Assembly (NCBI RefSeq): GCF_001424405.1 | Contig: NZ_LMPS01000001.1 | Span: forward strand, 803,999 to 867,998 | DNA length: 64,000 nt | Origin: Dyadobacter sp. Leaf189 | GTDB taxonomy: Bacteria; Bacteroidota; Bacteroidia; Cytophagales; Spirosomataceae | Reading direction: 5' to 3' | In this document: piece by piece, positions 27,301 to 35,583 of the stretch | Layout: each line of letters starts with the position of its first letter | How positions within the stretch are numbered: position 1 is the stretch's first letter | The notes under the pieces: generated by a model | Seen by the model: only the letters and a program-made list of their open reading frames with translations | Told to the model about the DNA's origin: nothing | Database searches by the model: none | Translations under genes and position numbers: made by a program

Positions 27301-27457
27301 GCTTGGTATAGTGGTAGTTGGCGGGCTGATCTTCGCGGGTGTACTCACATTGTACGTCATTCCTTCCATTTATTCATACCTGTCCCGGCCGCATAAAAAG
27401 CGCCACGAAGAAGGACAGCAAACGCTGGCGAGAGAATCAGCTTTGCAACCGCATTGA
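24332..27457 (+). CDS. RND (HAE1-type) multidrug efflux inner-membrane transporter
   Basis: A 1041-residue pump of normal AcrB/MexB length. It starts SQVSISRPVLAGVMSVLLILFG, and has the paired transmembrane aspartates in GLVVDDAIIVLENI and the lysine in LITKNGILIVEFANQ that form the proton relay of HAE1-type pumps. Two large periplasmic loops follow the expected duplicated layout. The aspartate pair and lysine favour drug or hydrophobic-compound export over metal export (CusA/CzcA). Substrates remain unknown. Possible control by the upstream ArsR-type protein is unusual for this class. Confidence 0.96.
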   Translation: MSAISQVSISRPVLAGVMSVLLILFGIVGYTFLGTREYPVTDSPIVMVTTVYPGASADIIASQVTKPLEEAIAEANGIRSVSSTSREQVSIITVEFELNADLEAAANDVRDKVSKSRQQLPTDIEPTIVEKAGPADFLVFLTVQSKTKTLEDVTDFVNINIKERLQSIPGVRLVDSYAGRKRAMRLRMDPVKLAAYGLTPVDIQNALQRENVDLPSGRIEGQNTEVTLKTQGRLVTEDDFNNMIIRESDGAIVRFKDVGQAVMSSQNERTAMIIYNGKTADYGVGTGVSPQRGANSLAIVDEFKKRFEEIKKTAPKEYEIALGKDFTVPVRNSLSEVEETLLLAFALVSLIIFIFLRDWRSTIIPLLAIPVSIISAFFIMYVAGFSINVLTLLGLVLAIGLVVDDAIIVLENIYSKVEKGISPIEAARLGSNEIYFAVISTTITLVSVFLPILFLGGLTGRLFKEFAIVVAGSVTISAFVALTLTPMMSAYLLKSNSGQSWFYRKTERWFVALNNAYGRSLSAFMKVRWLGIALLLVSFGIAFWLAPKLPSELAPLEDRSMIGLAVIAPEGTSYESMEQSMKAIGNYISDSIPDLNAQRTYTAVAAAGGTLAQPVNGGFQWIFLNEPKDRKSGLTQGQIFQKLVVASQQFRNVLIIPVQTPTIGGYGNTQPVQYVVQAPSLKALIDVMPKLMTEVGSNKKLTFADADFKINRPEISISIDRQRAAQLGISTQDIGKTLQLALSSRRYGYFIYNDRQYEVIGQLDREDRSAPYDLKSLYLKSGSGEMVSLDNLTRQNEGISPPAIYRYNQSYSATISATPANGVSLGEAIKELDKISARELPKGFTTALAGQSRDYSESSSSLIFAFIFAIILIYLVLAAQFESLVDPFIILLTVPMALTGALLSLWFTAQTVNIFSQIGIIMLIGLITKNGILIVEFANQSKEEGVSTFEAAKIAAVSRFRPILMTTLAMIFGTLPIALSLGTASGSRQSLGIVVVGGLIFAGVLTLYVIPSIYSYLSRPHKKRHEEGQQTLARESALQPH

Positions 27458-27483
27458 TCCCAACAGCATACCCCAACAACATC

Positions 27484-28827
27484 ATGAAAAGTAAATTTTT
27501 AAATCAATGGAAACGCGCACTGCTGACCTTCGCATTAGCAGGTGTGCCGCTCTTCCTGGCCGCTCAGAAGCAGACGATATCTTTGCAAGAAGCCATTGAG
27601 CAAGCTAAGGCGCACAACCGCGAGCTGCGGGTTGACTCGCTGGGCATTAACAAATCGAGACAGCAGACTGCGATCACGAGAGGGTTATTGTTACCGAATA
27701 TCAGTCTGAGCGGGCAGTACCAGCATTACTTTCAGCGGCCTGTATTTTTTGGTCTGAATGGAAATTCTGCTTCTTCGGAGCGCATTGACTATGCCCGTTT
27801 CGGAGGAGAAGATGTAGCTGGCGCGCAGGTTTCGCTGGTGCAGCCGATCTATAATTCGGGAACGCGGCACGAGATCGCGCGGCGCAAGCTTTTTGAAAAA
27901 CAAAGTCAGCTTAATTACCGCGACAAAGAAGTGAATGTGATTGCGAGCGTAAAGCAAAGCTATGTCCGGCAGCTGGTTTTGAACGAGCGCCTTAAATTGC
28001 AGCAGGAAAGCATTCTCCGTAACAAAAAAGCACTGGCTGATTCCCGGTATCTGCTGGCGCAGGGAAAAGCATTGCGGGTGGATACTTTGCGGGCGTATAC
28101 TTTGGTCAAGAACCTCGAACCGGACGTGCTGAGACTTACTTACGCATTGCAGGTGAGCCAGCAGGAACTCCGGTACCTGCTCGGGGATACGCAGCAAACA
28201 GAGTACGTGCTTTCTGATTCGCTGCGGCTCAGCCCGGCAGATTCCATTCCTTCTGAAACCGGTGCATACCGCCTTTCCGTAGAGCAGCGGCCCGATTTGC
28301 AGTTGCTCAACCTCAATAAGGAGATTGCTGATAAAGAGATTATGTTGTCTAAATCGGCGCGGTTGCCGGTGGTGAGTTTTATCAGTCAGTACCAGTTACA
28401 AACGCAGACAAACCAGTTCCGCTTCGGCAATGCGGGTTACCCGCCGGTTTTCTTTGCAGGGATACAATTTGCGATACCGATTTTCAATGGAAACCAAAAT
28501 GTAAACCGGGTTGCATTGGGGAAGATCGAAAGACAGCAGGCTGATATCGTATATACCAATGCGCAGGAACAGCTGAAAACGCAGATCAAGCAGGTTCTGG
28601 CGAGTTTGTTTGAAACCTCAGAGCGGATCAAAACACAACAGAATGTGTCACAAACAGCAGAATTAAGCTATTCCATTACCAAGTACCGCTACGAAAAAGG
28701 TGTAGCGACGAGGCTGGAATTAATGGATTCTGAATTTGCATTGACGACTGCAAAAGCCAATTACCTCGAATCTGTTTTCGATTATCTGTCGGCCAAGATC
28801 GAGCTGGACAGGATTACAGGCGATTAG
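27484..28827 (+). CDS. TolC-like outer-membrane efflux channel protein
   Basis: The ATG at 27484 gives 447 residues with a signal peptide (WKRALLTFALAGVPLFLAAQ); an in-frame TTG at 27454 would overlap the pump stop and is not preferred. Two outer-membrane-efflux-protein repeats are visible, the first starting ISLQEAIEQAKAHNRELRV and the second RPDLQLLNLNKEIADKEI, with the closing coiled coil YRYEKGVATRLELMDSEFALTTA. It completes the tripartite pump 26 nt after the transporter gene. A 30-bp palindrome follows the stop after about 40 nt. Confidence 0.95.
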   Translation: MKSKFLNQWKRALLTFALAGVPLFLAAQKQTISLQEAIEQAKAHNRELRVDSLGINKSRQQTAITRGLLLPNISLSGQYQHYFQRPVFFGLNGNSASSERIDYARFGGEDVAGAQVSLVQPIYNSGTRHEIARRKLFEKQSQLNYRDKEVNVIASVKQSYVRQLVLNERLKLQQESILRNKKALADSRYLLAQGKALRVDTLRAYTLVKNLEPDVLRLTYALQVSQQELRYLLGDTQQTEYVLSDSLRLSPADSIPSETGAYRLSVEQRPDLQLLNLNKEIADKEIMLSKSARLPVVSFISQYQLQTQTNQFRFGNAGYPPVFFAGIQFAIPIFNGNQNVNRVALGKIERQQADIVYTNAQEQLKTQIKQVLASLFETSERIKTQQNVSQTAELSYSITKYRYEKGVATRLELMDSEFALTTAKANYLESVFDYLSAKIELDRITGD

Positions 28828-28869
28828 GTGGGTAATTTCTAATATCTTACTGGGATTAAGGTTGTTTGG

Positions 28870-28899
28870 TATACCGCGGGATAATTATCCTGCGGTATA
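28870..28899. terminator. 30-bp near-perfect palindrome after the efflux operon
   Basis: The halves 28870-28884 and 28885-28899 are complementary at 14 of 15 positions (outer arms TATACCGC / GCGGTATA). There is no pronounced T-run, so it may be a terminator with weak tail or an operator for the divergent direction; it lies 43 nt past the channel stop. Confidence 0.5.
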
Positions 28900-28985
28900 T
28901 CTGTTTATAGCCGGTTACAAAGTTTAAATTTTTTCAAAGAAACTTTATATTTGACGTAAACTCCCCATTTCAACTTCGTCAAATT

Positions 28986-29945
28986 ATGGAACAGCATTAC
29001 GATCAGCAAAGACAGGTAACTTTTCACGGAAAAGGCCCTGGCTTGTTTGGAATTTACATCATCAACATCCTGCTCACAATCGTGACACTGGGACTCTACT
29101 ATCCCTGGGCCAAAGCCGCCATTCTTAAATACCTGTATGCGGAGACGGAATTTGAACAAAGCCGCTTCACTTTCCACGGTACCGGGCGTGAAATGTTCCT
29201 GGGCTTTATCAAAGCGATCGGGATTTTCATTGTGCTTTACGGCGTGCTGCTCACCGCCGCGTGGTACAAAGACACCACTTTACTGGTGATTGCTTTGATC
29301 TTCTTCTACGGCGGGTTTCTCCTGCTTATCCCAGTGGCAATTCACGGTTCAATGCGGTACCGGATGTCGCGCTCTTCCTGGCGGGGCATTCATTTTGGCT
29401 ACCGCGGCGAGTTGAAAGAGTTTGTGCAAATGTTCGTAATCGGCAGCGTTCTCACGCTTTGCACGTTCGGGATTTACTCTTTCTGGTTTATCATTGATAT
29501 CCGTAAATACATTTTCAAGCATCTCCGGTTTGGTAATCTGACTTTCGCATACGTGGGGAAAGGCGACACTTTTGCGTGGCTGAATGTGAAAGGTTACCTG
29601 CTGTCGTTGTTTACGTTAGGTATCTATTCTTTCTGGTATGTCAAAAACCTTTTCAACTATTATATCAACAACATTCGGATGTACCAGGGTGAGAACCGAC
29701 TGGTGTTTCGGTCCACTGCAACTGCCGGCGGCTACTTTATCCTGATCGCAGGTAACTTGCTGATTATCGTGCTCACACTCGGGCTCGGAACACCCTGGGC
29801 GATCGTGCGCGCACTCAATTTCGTATTCTCCAACATTGTCATCGAAGGTCCGCTGGACGTGGATGCGATTCAGCAAACCGAAGAAAATTATACCGATGCA
29901 ACCGGCGAAGATCTGGCAGATATGATAGATATTGGCCTGGTGTAA
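28986..29945 (+). CDS. DUF898 (YjgN-type) polytopic membrane protein
   Basis: A 319-residue integral membrane protein with repeated blocks of the form FHGKGPGLFGIYIINILLTI...TLGLYYPWAKA and LRFGNLTFAYVGKGDTFAWLNVKGYLL...TLGIYSFWYVKN, the signature of DUF898. Function is unknown in the family. It is 10 nt before an M48 peptidase gene, an arrangement that suggests a membrane substrate or partner for the peptidase. The acidic C-terminus (TEENYTDATGEDLADMIDIGLV) is probably cytoplasmic. Confidence 0.9.
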   Translation: MEQHYDQQRQVTFHGKGPGLFGIYIINILLTIVTLGLYYPWAKAAILKYLYAETEFEQSRFTFHGTGREMFLGFIKAIGIFIVLYGVLLTAAWYKDTTLLVIALIFFYGGFLLLIPVAIHGSMRYRMSRSSWRGIHFGYRGELKEFVQMFVIGSVLTLCTFGIYSFWFIIDIRKYIFKHLRFGNLTFAYVGKGDTFAWLNVKGYLLSLFTLGIYSFWYVKNLFNYYINNIRMYQGENRLVFRSTATAGGYFILIAGNLLIIVLTLGLGTPWAIVRALNFVFSNIVIEGPLDVDAIQQTEENYTDATGEDLADMIDIGLV

Positions 29946-29954
29946 GGTCAAATT

Positions 29955-31058
29955 GTGAATGAAATGCAGCTAATTAATGTCAGGTACCACGATGGGAGAA
30001 CCTCTGCCGCTCACGATGCGGTTCTTGAACTCATGCCGGGCTACTGGCTCATCCATCCTGTTGCAGGGAATGCAGATTTTCAAACGGTCCGCTGGGATTT
30101 GCCGGGCATTATAACCGAGCAGGGCTTTACCAATCTCTCTATATTCAGGTACGGCGAATATCCGCAGCAAACCATTGAATGCAGGGATGATGCGTTGCCC
30201 GCAATTTTAAAACAAAAGTATCCTGACAGGGTATTTTTCAGAAAAAGGATATCGGACAATGTCTTCAAAAGTCCGTTGGCGCTGGTTGGGTTTATCGTTC
30301 TTTTACTCGGTTTGCTGGTTGCTACTTACCTGTTTGTTCTGCCTTTCGCAGCCGAAAAAGTAGCGCGCCAAATTCCTCAGGACATTGAAGTCAGGCTCGG
30401 AGACGCGATGTACGGCAACCTGATTGCGGGCTATAAAGTCGATAGTAGTCTTTCAGCGAAAGTCAATCATTTTGCCAAAGCCATCGATTTCAAAACAAAT
30501 TACCCCGTCCGGATTACGGTAGTAAAAGAAAAGGAGGTCAATGCATTTGCGCTGCCTGGCGGACATATCGTAGTCTTTGACGGTATTTTGAATAAAATGA
30601 AAACCAAGGAGGAACTTGCCGCTCTGCTGGCGCACGAAGTTTCGCACGTGCATTACCAGCATTCCCTGAGAAGTGTTTTGCGGAGTTTGTCAGGATATCT
30701 GTTCGTTTCGGTTATACTGAACGATATCAATGGGATCATCGCGGTACTGGCCGAAAATTCCAATATGCTCGTCAATCTGACTTATTCAAGAGAGCTGGAA
30801 ATGGATGCCGATCGAAAAGCCATGGGTGTGTTCCAGGCGCAGGGGATCAGTTTGAAAGGGTTTGTGGATTTGTTCAAAATCCTTGATACCGGCGCCGAAG
30901 GTTCCACCTCCATTGAATTGCTGAGTACACACCCGCTCACCGCCGATCGCATGCAATATGCAAGCGAGCTGGCACGCGAGCAAACCTCCTTTCGGGACCA
31001 GTCTGAACTGCAAAAACGCTGGCTTGAACTTCGCCAGGCGAGTGCCCCGCGTCAGTAA
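29955..31058 (+). CDS. Membrane-anchored M48-family zinc metalloprotease
   Basis: A 367-residue protein. GTG at 29955 is preferred as start because AAGG lies about 8 nt upstream; ATG at 29964 is the alternative. An N-terminal region of about 100 residues resembling no known domain precedes one membrane segment (LALVGFIVLLLGLLVATYLFV). The M48 catalytic site is complete: HEVSH (His227, Glu228, His231) and the third-ligand Glu in SRELEMDADRKA. M48 membrane proteases of this kind (HtpX/BepA relatives) take part in envelope quality control. It lies between a DUF898 gene and a SHOCT-domain gene on one strand. Confidence 0.92.
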   Translation: MNEMQLINVRYHDGRTSAAHDAVLELMPGYWLIHPVAGNADFQTVRWDLPGIITEQGFTNLSIFRYGEYPQQTIECRDDALPAILKQKYPDRVFFRKRISDNVFKSPLALVGFIVLLLGLLVATYLFVLPFAAEKVARQIPQDIEVRLGDAMYGNLIAGYKVDSSLSAKVNHFAKAIDFKTNYPVRITVVKEKEVNAFALPGGHIVVFDGILNKMKTKEELAALLAHEVSHVHYQHSLRSVLRSLSGYLFVSVILNDINGIIAVLAENSNMLVNLTYSRELEMDADRKAMGVFQAQGISLKGFVDLFKILDTGAEGSTSIELLSTHPLTADRMQYASELAREQTSFRDQSELQKRWLELRQASAPRQ

Positions 31059-31073
31059 TGGCACTGTTTTTGT
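31059..31073 (+). promoter_or_regulatory. Possible sigma-54 (-24/-12) promoter before the SHOCT gene
   Basis: TGGCAC, five bases, then TTGT matches TGGCAC-N5-TTGC except for the last base, 29 nt before the SHOCT-domain gene start. Weak on its own; RpoN is not encoded in the window. Confidence 0.25.
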
Positions 31074-31101
31074 GACTTCTTTTGAAAAGAACCAATTAAT
31101 T

Positions 31102-31884
31102 ATGAAAGCGTTAACAAAAGAAGGCGAGCAATATGTAGCAGAAATTGCCGCAAAATATAACCTGAAGAAAGAGTCAGTCGAGGCTCTTTTGAAAGCAGTG
31201 ATCGATGGTAGCGGTAACATGGCGCAGTTCAACATTCAGGAGCTGGGCGGACAAGGTCAGTGGATGCGTGGCGGAATGACGATGGTAGGGGATATGTTCA
31301 ATAATTCTACCAAATCTACCGTCGATAAAGTATGTAGTGAACTGGCGGAACTGGCAAGTACGCGGGTGCTTTTTGAGGAATCGGAGGAGCCCGCTGGTAT
31401 TGCTGCAAGTACAGGTAATGGAGGTTTTCAGCAACAAAGCAGCAGCTCATGGCCGGCGGTTTTCGGAACACCTACCACTAGCGGATCACAAAATGACTTC
31501 CGGTATGCTTATTTCGCCCCGGTTCGCAGACTTGTGATCGAGGAAAATGGAAAAAGGACTATTTACGACACCAAGCATCACCACATTACAGGAGTTTCCC
31601 AGCAGCAGGGTTCATCGAGTTCTTACCGGTTTACAAGTCAGGACGGACCGGTTGACCTGAGTAGCCTGAGTGTTATTTCTGAACCCGGGCAACCTTCCCA
31701 GCCTACGCCGGAGATTGCTTATGATGTAACTTCAACGGCAGACCTGAGGACGGAGCAGCAAGGTTCAACTCCGCAGGACATTATCATTTCGACGATCGAG
31801 CGGATCAATGTACTGTTTGAAAGAGGGCAGATAACTGAGGAAGAATTCAAATCAAAAAAGCAGGAGCTACTGGCCAGGCTGTAA
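31102..31884 (+). CDS. SHOCT-domain protein
   Basis: A 260-residue protein starting at the ATG at 31102 (MKALTKEGEQYVAEIAAKYN); the open frame upstream overlaps the peptidase gene and is not used. The first 90 residues are helical, the middle is Gln/Ser/Pro-rich and low-complexity, and the C-terminus (IISTIERINVLFERGQITEEEFKSKKQELLARL) is a SHOCT domain, a short helical hairpin usually found at protein termini with oligomerising or membrane-recruiting roles. No signal peptide. It ends at a strong terminator, closing the DUF898-M48-SHOCT unit. Confidence 0.85.
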   Translation: MKALTKEGEQYVAEIAAKYNLKKESVEALLKAVIDGSGNMAQFNIQELGGQGQWMRGGMTMVGDMFNNSTKSTVDKVCSELAELASTRVLFEESEEPAGIAASTGNGGFQQQSSSSWPAVFGTPTTSGSQNDFRYAYFAPVRRLVIEENGKRTIYDTKHHHITGVSQQQGSSSSYRFTSQDGPVDLSSLSVISEPGQPSQPTPEIAYDVTSTADLRTEQQGSTPQDIIISTIERINVLFERGQITEEEFKSKKQELLARL

Positions 31885-31903
31885 GATTTATATGATACGT
31901 GTG

Positions 31904-31945
31904 AAGGCAGTGAGCTGGATTTTTCCAGCCTCGCTGCCTTTTTTT
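31904..31945 (+). terminator. Rho-independent terminator after the SHOCT gene
   Basis: The arms AAGGCAGTGAGCTGG (31904-31918) and CCAGCCTCGCTGCCTT (31925-31940) pair with one mismatch and one bulge, followed by a T-run through 31945. Confidence 0.88.
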
Positions 31946-31998
31946 ATGTAGAAATTGAGCACTTTTGAAGTGGTTTTTAAAATGCATTGAACGTCCAG

Positions 31999-32892
31999 AT
32001 GATTTTTGCGCAGATCTCAAAAATAGTAGATCCCATTGCTGTTAAGCTCGACAGGTGGTTTGTGGAGGGAATTCGTTTTGTTCCCAACCTGATCATCGCG
32101 ATACTTATATTGGTGGTATTCCGGTCCCTGGCAAGGTTTGGCAGCCGGTTTATGGAGAAAGTACTCGGCCGGGCTTCGCAGAACATTGCATTGGTAAGCC
32201 TCGTATCCGCAATTACGCGGATAGCAATTGTAATGGCGGGACTGTTTTTCGCATTGGGCGTTTTAGGTCTTGACAAAACGGTAACCTCGCTACTTGCCGG
32301 TGCCGGAGTTCTTGCGCTCGCATTGGGTTTTGCATTCCAGGATTTGACTACCAATTTTATTTCCGGCGCATTCATCGCAATCCAGCGGCCGATCAAAGTA
32401 GGCGACATTATAGAGACAAATGGATATACCGGGAAAGTCCTGTCAATCGGGCTGCGGTCGGTAAAGCTGGACAATTTCGCGGGCCAGCATGTGGAGTTAC
32501 CGAGCAAGGATATTTTTCAAAAACCGATTGTAAACTTCACTTTTTCGGGTGAAAGAAGGGTGCAGGTTGAATGCAGTATTGGTTATAAAGATGATCTGGG
32601 AATCGTAGAGAACCTGGCGCTTTCTGTGATCAACCAGCTGCCGTTTTTGAACAAACTAAAACCAGTAGAACTCAACTTTACGAAGTTCACTGAAAAGAGC
32701 ATTGATTTCGAAATTCTCTTCTGGATCGATCAAAGTAAAATAGGTCCCGGCCCGGCGAAAAGTGTGGCGATGAAAGAAGTGAAGAGGGTTTTTGATGAAA
32801 ATGGAATTGCATTCCCGACGCCCGCTCCGCCTGTTAGACTCGGAGAGCTGCCTGTTTCAGGCAGAGAAGGATTTGGTGGAATTCATTCTTAG
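31999..32892 (+). CDS. MscS-family small-conductance mechanosensitive channel
   Basis: The ATG at 31999 gives 297 residues; a TTG at 31987 would add four. Membrane helices near the N-terminus are followed by the pore-lining TM3 (LLAGAGVLALALGFAFQDLTTNFISG, rich in Gly/Ala) and the beta domain (QRPIKVGDIIETNGYTGKVLSIGLRSVKL), as in MscS. The C-terminal region forms the cytoplasmic vestibule. The channel opens under membrane tension to release solutes. It has its own upstream terminator boundary and converges with the next gene after 19 nt. Confidence 0.94.
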   Translation: MIFAQISKIVDPIAVKLDRWFVEGIRFVPNLIIAILILVVFRSLARFGSRFMEKVLGRASQNIALVSLVSAITRIAIVMAGLFFALGVLGLDKTVTSLLAGAGVLALALGFAFQDLTTNFISGAFIAIQRPIKVGDIIETNGYTGKVLSIGLRSVKLDNFAGQHVELPSKDIFQKPIVNFTFSGERRVQVECSIGYKDDLGIVENLALSVINQLPFLNKLKPVELNFTKFTEKSIDFEILFWIDQSKIGPGPAKSVAMKEVKRVFDENGIAFPTPAPPVRLGELPVSGREGFGGIHS

Positions 32893-32911
32893 CCAGCCGA
32901 TTTGTGTGCCA

Positions 32912-33592
32912 TTACATTTGAAATCTCAGGTGTTTTCGAAAAGCATAATAACCGATATAAACCAGGATTTCGAGCAGGATTACAAGGTAGGGCATACCCC
33001 AGATCGTGTCGGCTAAAAAGTGGTGTTTGATAATCAGGTCTTCCATTAAAATGCCGAAAAAGAGGAAGACGAAAACAGGAAATGCGAGTAGGTAGAAAAG
33101 AAAAACTGCCAGTCTATTCGCGTTTTTGATCGACCGGAAAGCCAGTATCAATGGTGGAAATGTGATCAGCCAGATACAGCAGTTCATTAGCCAGAATAGT
33201 AGTTTGTCGTCACCAACAAACGCCCGCAGAACTGCTGATTCGTCATTTGCGCCCATTAAATTGAACACAATCCGCATGATCGGGATTGTTGCGAAAATCA
33301 GTGTTATCCCAAAAAGCTTCTCGCGATTATTCCCATTCTTCAATTTGAAATAGCCGATCCACATTGGAATATAATTGAACAGAACCGGCCCCGCCAGAGT
33401 AGCCGCCCAGGCCAGAACAGGGTGATCCTTCGTGCAGCCTTCTGCCAGCTGAAAAGAATTAAAAGTCTTATATCCCCATTCCCCACATATCAAAAAGCCA
33501 GCAACATGGTGCGCAAGCTCGTGACTGATACCAAGTATCGAACCCAGGCAGACGAATACGAAGAGGTATTTCGGAGTGAATTTGATGATCAT
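32912..33592 (-). CDS. Membrane protein with an HExxH motif, M50-like
   Basis: A 226-residue polytopic protein. The first hydrophobic segment is interrupted by GISHELAHHVAGFL (His24, Glu25, His28), the HExxH zinc motif in a membrane helix as in M50 site-2-type proteases. A second-site NPDG/LDG motif was not found; LAGPVLFNYIP could be a degenerate counterpart. At least five further hydrophobic helices follow. It may be a divergent intramembrane protease or a relative that lost activity. It converges with the MscS gene and stands alone. Confidence 0.75.
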   Translation of the reverse strand: MIIKFTPKYLFVFVCLGSILGISHELAHHVAGFLICGEWGYKTFNSFQLAEGCTKDHPVLAWAATLAGPVLFNYIPMWIGYFKLKNGNNREKLFGITLIFATIPIMRIVFNLMGANDESAVLRAFVGDDKLLFWLMNCCIWLITFPPLILAFRSIKNANRLAVFLFYLLAFPVFVFLFFGILMEDLIIKHHFLADTIWGMPYLVILLEILVYIGYYAFRKHLRFQM

Positions 33593-33868
33593 GTGGAGTG
33601 GGAGGTTAGCGGATTTATTTTGAGATATTTAGAATCGAAGCAGGAGGTGTGCTTCTTTGAAATATCAATAAATCGGACTAAATGCCTGCATGAAATGAGC
33701 TGCCGGTGGGAATGAATAGATGTTCGGTATTCCAAACATAAAAAAGCGCCCGGCACCCGTAATCTGAATAGTCACGAATGCAGTATTTGCGGGTAGCGCC
33801 GTTTAATAAGTTAATTTTGTCACCGGCACCGGAAGTTGTAGTATTACTTAATTACTCCAACCTCTATC

Positions 33869-34378
33869 ATGTATAAATATTTACTCTCTTTTTGCATTCT
33901 TCTTGTTCTTCAAAGTTGCGCGCCCAGCATCGTTCCGTTGCGTGGAAAGTACCAGCAAGGATCCATTAAATCCAAAATAGAAAAGCCATTTGAGCAGGTC
34001 TGGGAAAGTGTTATTGATTTGATAGCCGAAACTGGCGTGTCGGTCAAAATGATTGATCGTAGTAGCGGGTTGATCATCGCTGATGTTGCGTCCTTCGCAG
34101 GGTTACTGTCTTATGAAGACACGAAAGGTAACCTCACCAACCCGGCTGCCTACATTGCTGTCGAGAGGATAAGCAGTGAATTTCCAAGTTCAGTAGCCAG
34201 GTACCAGGCATCTGCTATCTGGAATATGAGGGTAAAGGCGATTGGCGATAATACCACCATTTTGAGTGTAAATCTTCATTCAATCAGAATCGAGAAAGCT
34301 GTGCTTCCACTTAATGGCCAGTCAACCGGCAATTTTGAAAAGATGTTGATTGATGAGATTGTCGATGGAGTTGAGTGA
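33869..34378 (+). CDS. Lipoprotein of unknown function
   Basis: A 169-residue protein with lipoprotein signal LVLQSC (Cys17). The mature part (PFEQVWESVIDLIAETGVSVKMIDRSSGLIIADV) resembles the alpha/beta folds of small outer-membrane lipoproteins that begin with a helix and a beta-hairpin such as the NlpC/BamC or DUF-type 'SSGLI' group, but no family can be named. The gene stands alone between the M50-like gene and the nuclease gene. Confidence 0.75.
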   Translation: MYKYLLSFCILLVLQSCAPSIVPLRGKYQQGSIKSKIEKPFEQVWESVIDLIAETGVSVKMIDRSSGLIIADVASFAGLLSYEDTKGNLTNPAAYIAVERISSEFPSSVARYQASAIWNMRVKAIGDNTTILSVNLHSIRIEKAVLPLNGQSTGNFEKMLIDEIVDGVE

Positions 34379-34461
34379 ATCGGCATCTAATTAGATCTTA
34401 CACCAAAGCCAGTAACTAACACCAGTTTTCAATTATATAAGTAATAACTCCTTTTAAAATC

Positions 34462-35550
34462 ATGGACTTCAAAGATCAAATCAAGCAATTTAGTGACCGT
34501 GTTACAAAGCTTAAAGACAACATTCACACAGAAGAAGCGACAAAGAATGCGTTCATAATGCCTTTCCTCCAAATACTCGGCTACGATGTATTTAACCCGC
34601 TCGAAGTAGTACCAGAATTTATTTGCGACATCGGTATCAAGAAGGGCGAGAAGATTGATTACGCGATCTTTCGCGATGGCTCACCGATTATATTAGTTGA
34701 GTGTAAGCATTGGAAGCAAAAGCTTGATGTACACGACGGTCAATTGCTCCGGTACTTCCATGTATCAAAAGCTAAGTTCAGCATTTTGACCAACGGTCTC
34801 ATTTTTAGATTTTACACCGACTTAGTTGAGCCCAACAAAATGGATGAAAAGCCATTCTTGGAATTTAACATAGAGGAAATTAAAGACGGCCAGATCGAGC
34901 AACTTAAAGAATTTCACAAGGCATATTTCGACGTTGAGAACATTTATCAGTCCGCCAGTGAGCTGAAATATATTAATGAGATCAGGCATTTAGTTAACCA
35001 GGAGTTCTTGGAGCCAAATGACGACTTCGTCAAATACTTCGCAAAACAGGTGTATTCTGGGGTAGTCACGGCAAAGGTTTTAGAAGCATTCCGGTCCTTA
35101 GTAAAACGGACAATCACCAATATTATCAACGATACTATCAATGATCGTCTGAAATCTGCAATAGCTAAAAACGATGCTCCAATTCAGGAGGAGCCTGCAC
35201 CAGGTACTTTAACAGCTAGCACCAGCAGTCAGGATAAAGAAGTCAATACAACTCAGGAAGAAATGGAAGGCTTTTACATTGTTAGGTCTCTGCTGAGACA
35301 GAAAGTAAGCTCGGCCAGAATTACACATCGGGATGCCTTATCTTACTTCGCAATCTTTCTAGATGATAACAACCGCAAACCACTTTGCAGGCTTTATCTT
35401 AATAGTCCTACTAAAAAGTACATTGGTCTTTTTGATTCAGAGAAAAAGGAGACTAAAATGGAAATTTTGACAATTGATGAGATTTACAATTTTGGAAAGG
35501 ATTTGGATAAAACCATTGAGATCTATTTAGATCCTAAAAATCAAAAGTAA
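34462..35550 (+). CDS. Stand-alone HsdR-N-type restriction endonuclease domain protein
   Basis: A 362-residue protein whose first 180 residues match the type I restriction HsdR N-terminal nuclease (HSDR_N) pattern: helix HTEEATKNAFIMPFLQILGYDVF, then the PD-(D/E)xK core with Asp66 (KIDYAIFRDG) and Glu80-Cys-Lys82 (IILVECKHW), then QLLRYF. No helicase or methylase domain is present. A linker (about 220-260, Pro/Gln/Ser/Thr-rich) leads to a C-terminal beta-rich domain (SSARITHRDALSYFAIFLDDN to PTKKYIGLFD) that I do not recognise. The gene is more AT-rich than its neighbours and 33 nt upstream of a RES-domain gene, suggesting an acquired two-gene defence-type module. No cognate methylase is seen. 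Confidence 0.88.
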   Translation: MDFKDQIKQFSDRVTKLKDNIHTEEATKNAFIMPFLQILGYDVFNPLEVVPEFICDIGIKKGEKIDYAIFRDGSPIILVECKHWKQKLDVHDGQLLRYFHVSKAKFSILTNGLIFRFYTDLVEPNKMDEKPFLEFNIEEIKDGQIEQLKEFHKAYFDVENIYQSASELKYINEIRHLVNQEFLEPNDDFVKYFAKQVYSGVVTAKVLEAFRSLVKRTITNIINDTINDRLKSAIAKNDAPIQEEPAPGTLTASTSSQDKEVNTTQEEMEGFYIVRSLLRQKVSSARITHRDALSYFAIFLDDNNRKPLCRLYLNSPTKKYIGLFDSEKKETKMEILTIDEIYNFGKDLDKTIEIYLDPKNQK

Positions 35551-35583
35551 ATCGATTGAATTGTCAAGAAGAAATCCTTTCAA

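Noticed and set aside
33422..33715. Rightward frame of 97 codons opposite the M50-like gene start
   Set aside because: It covers the other strand of the membrane protein and its promoter; no features.
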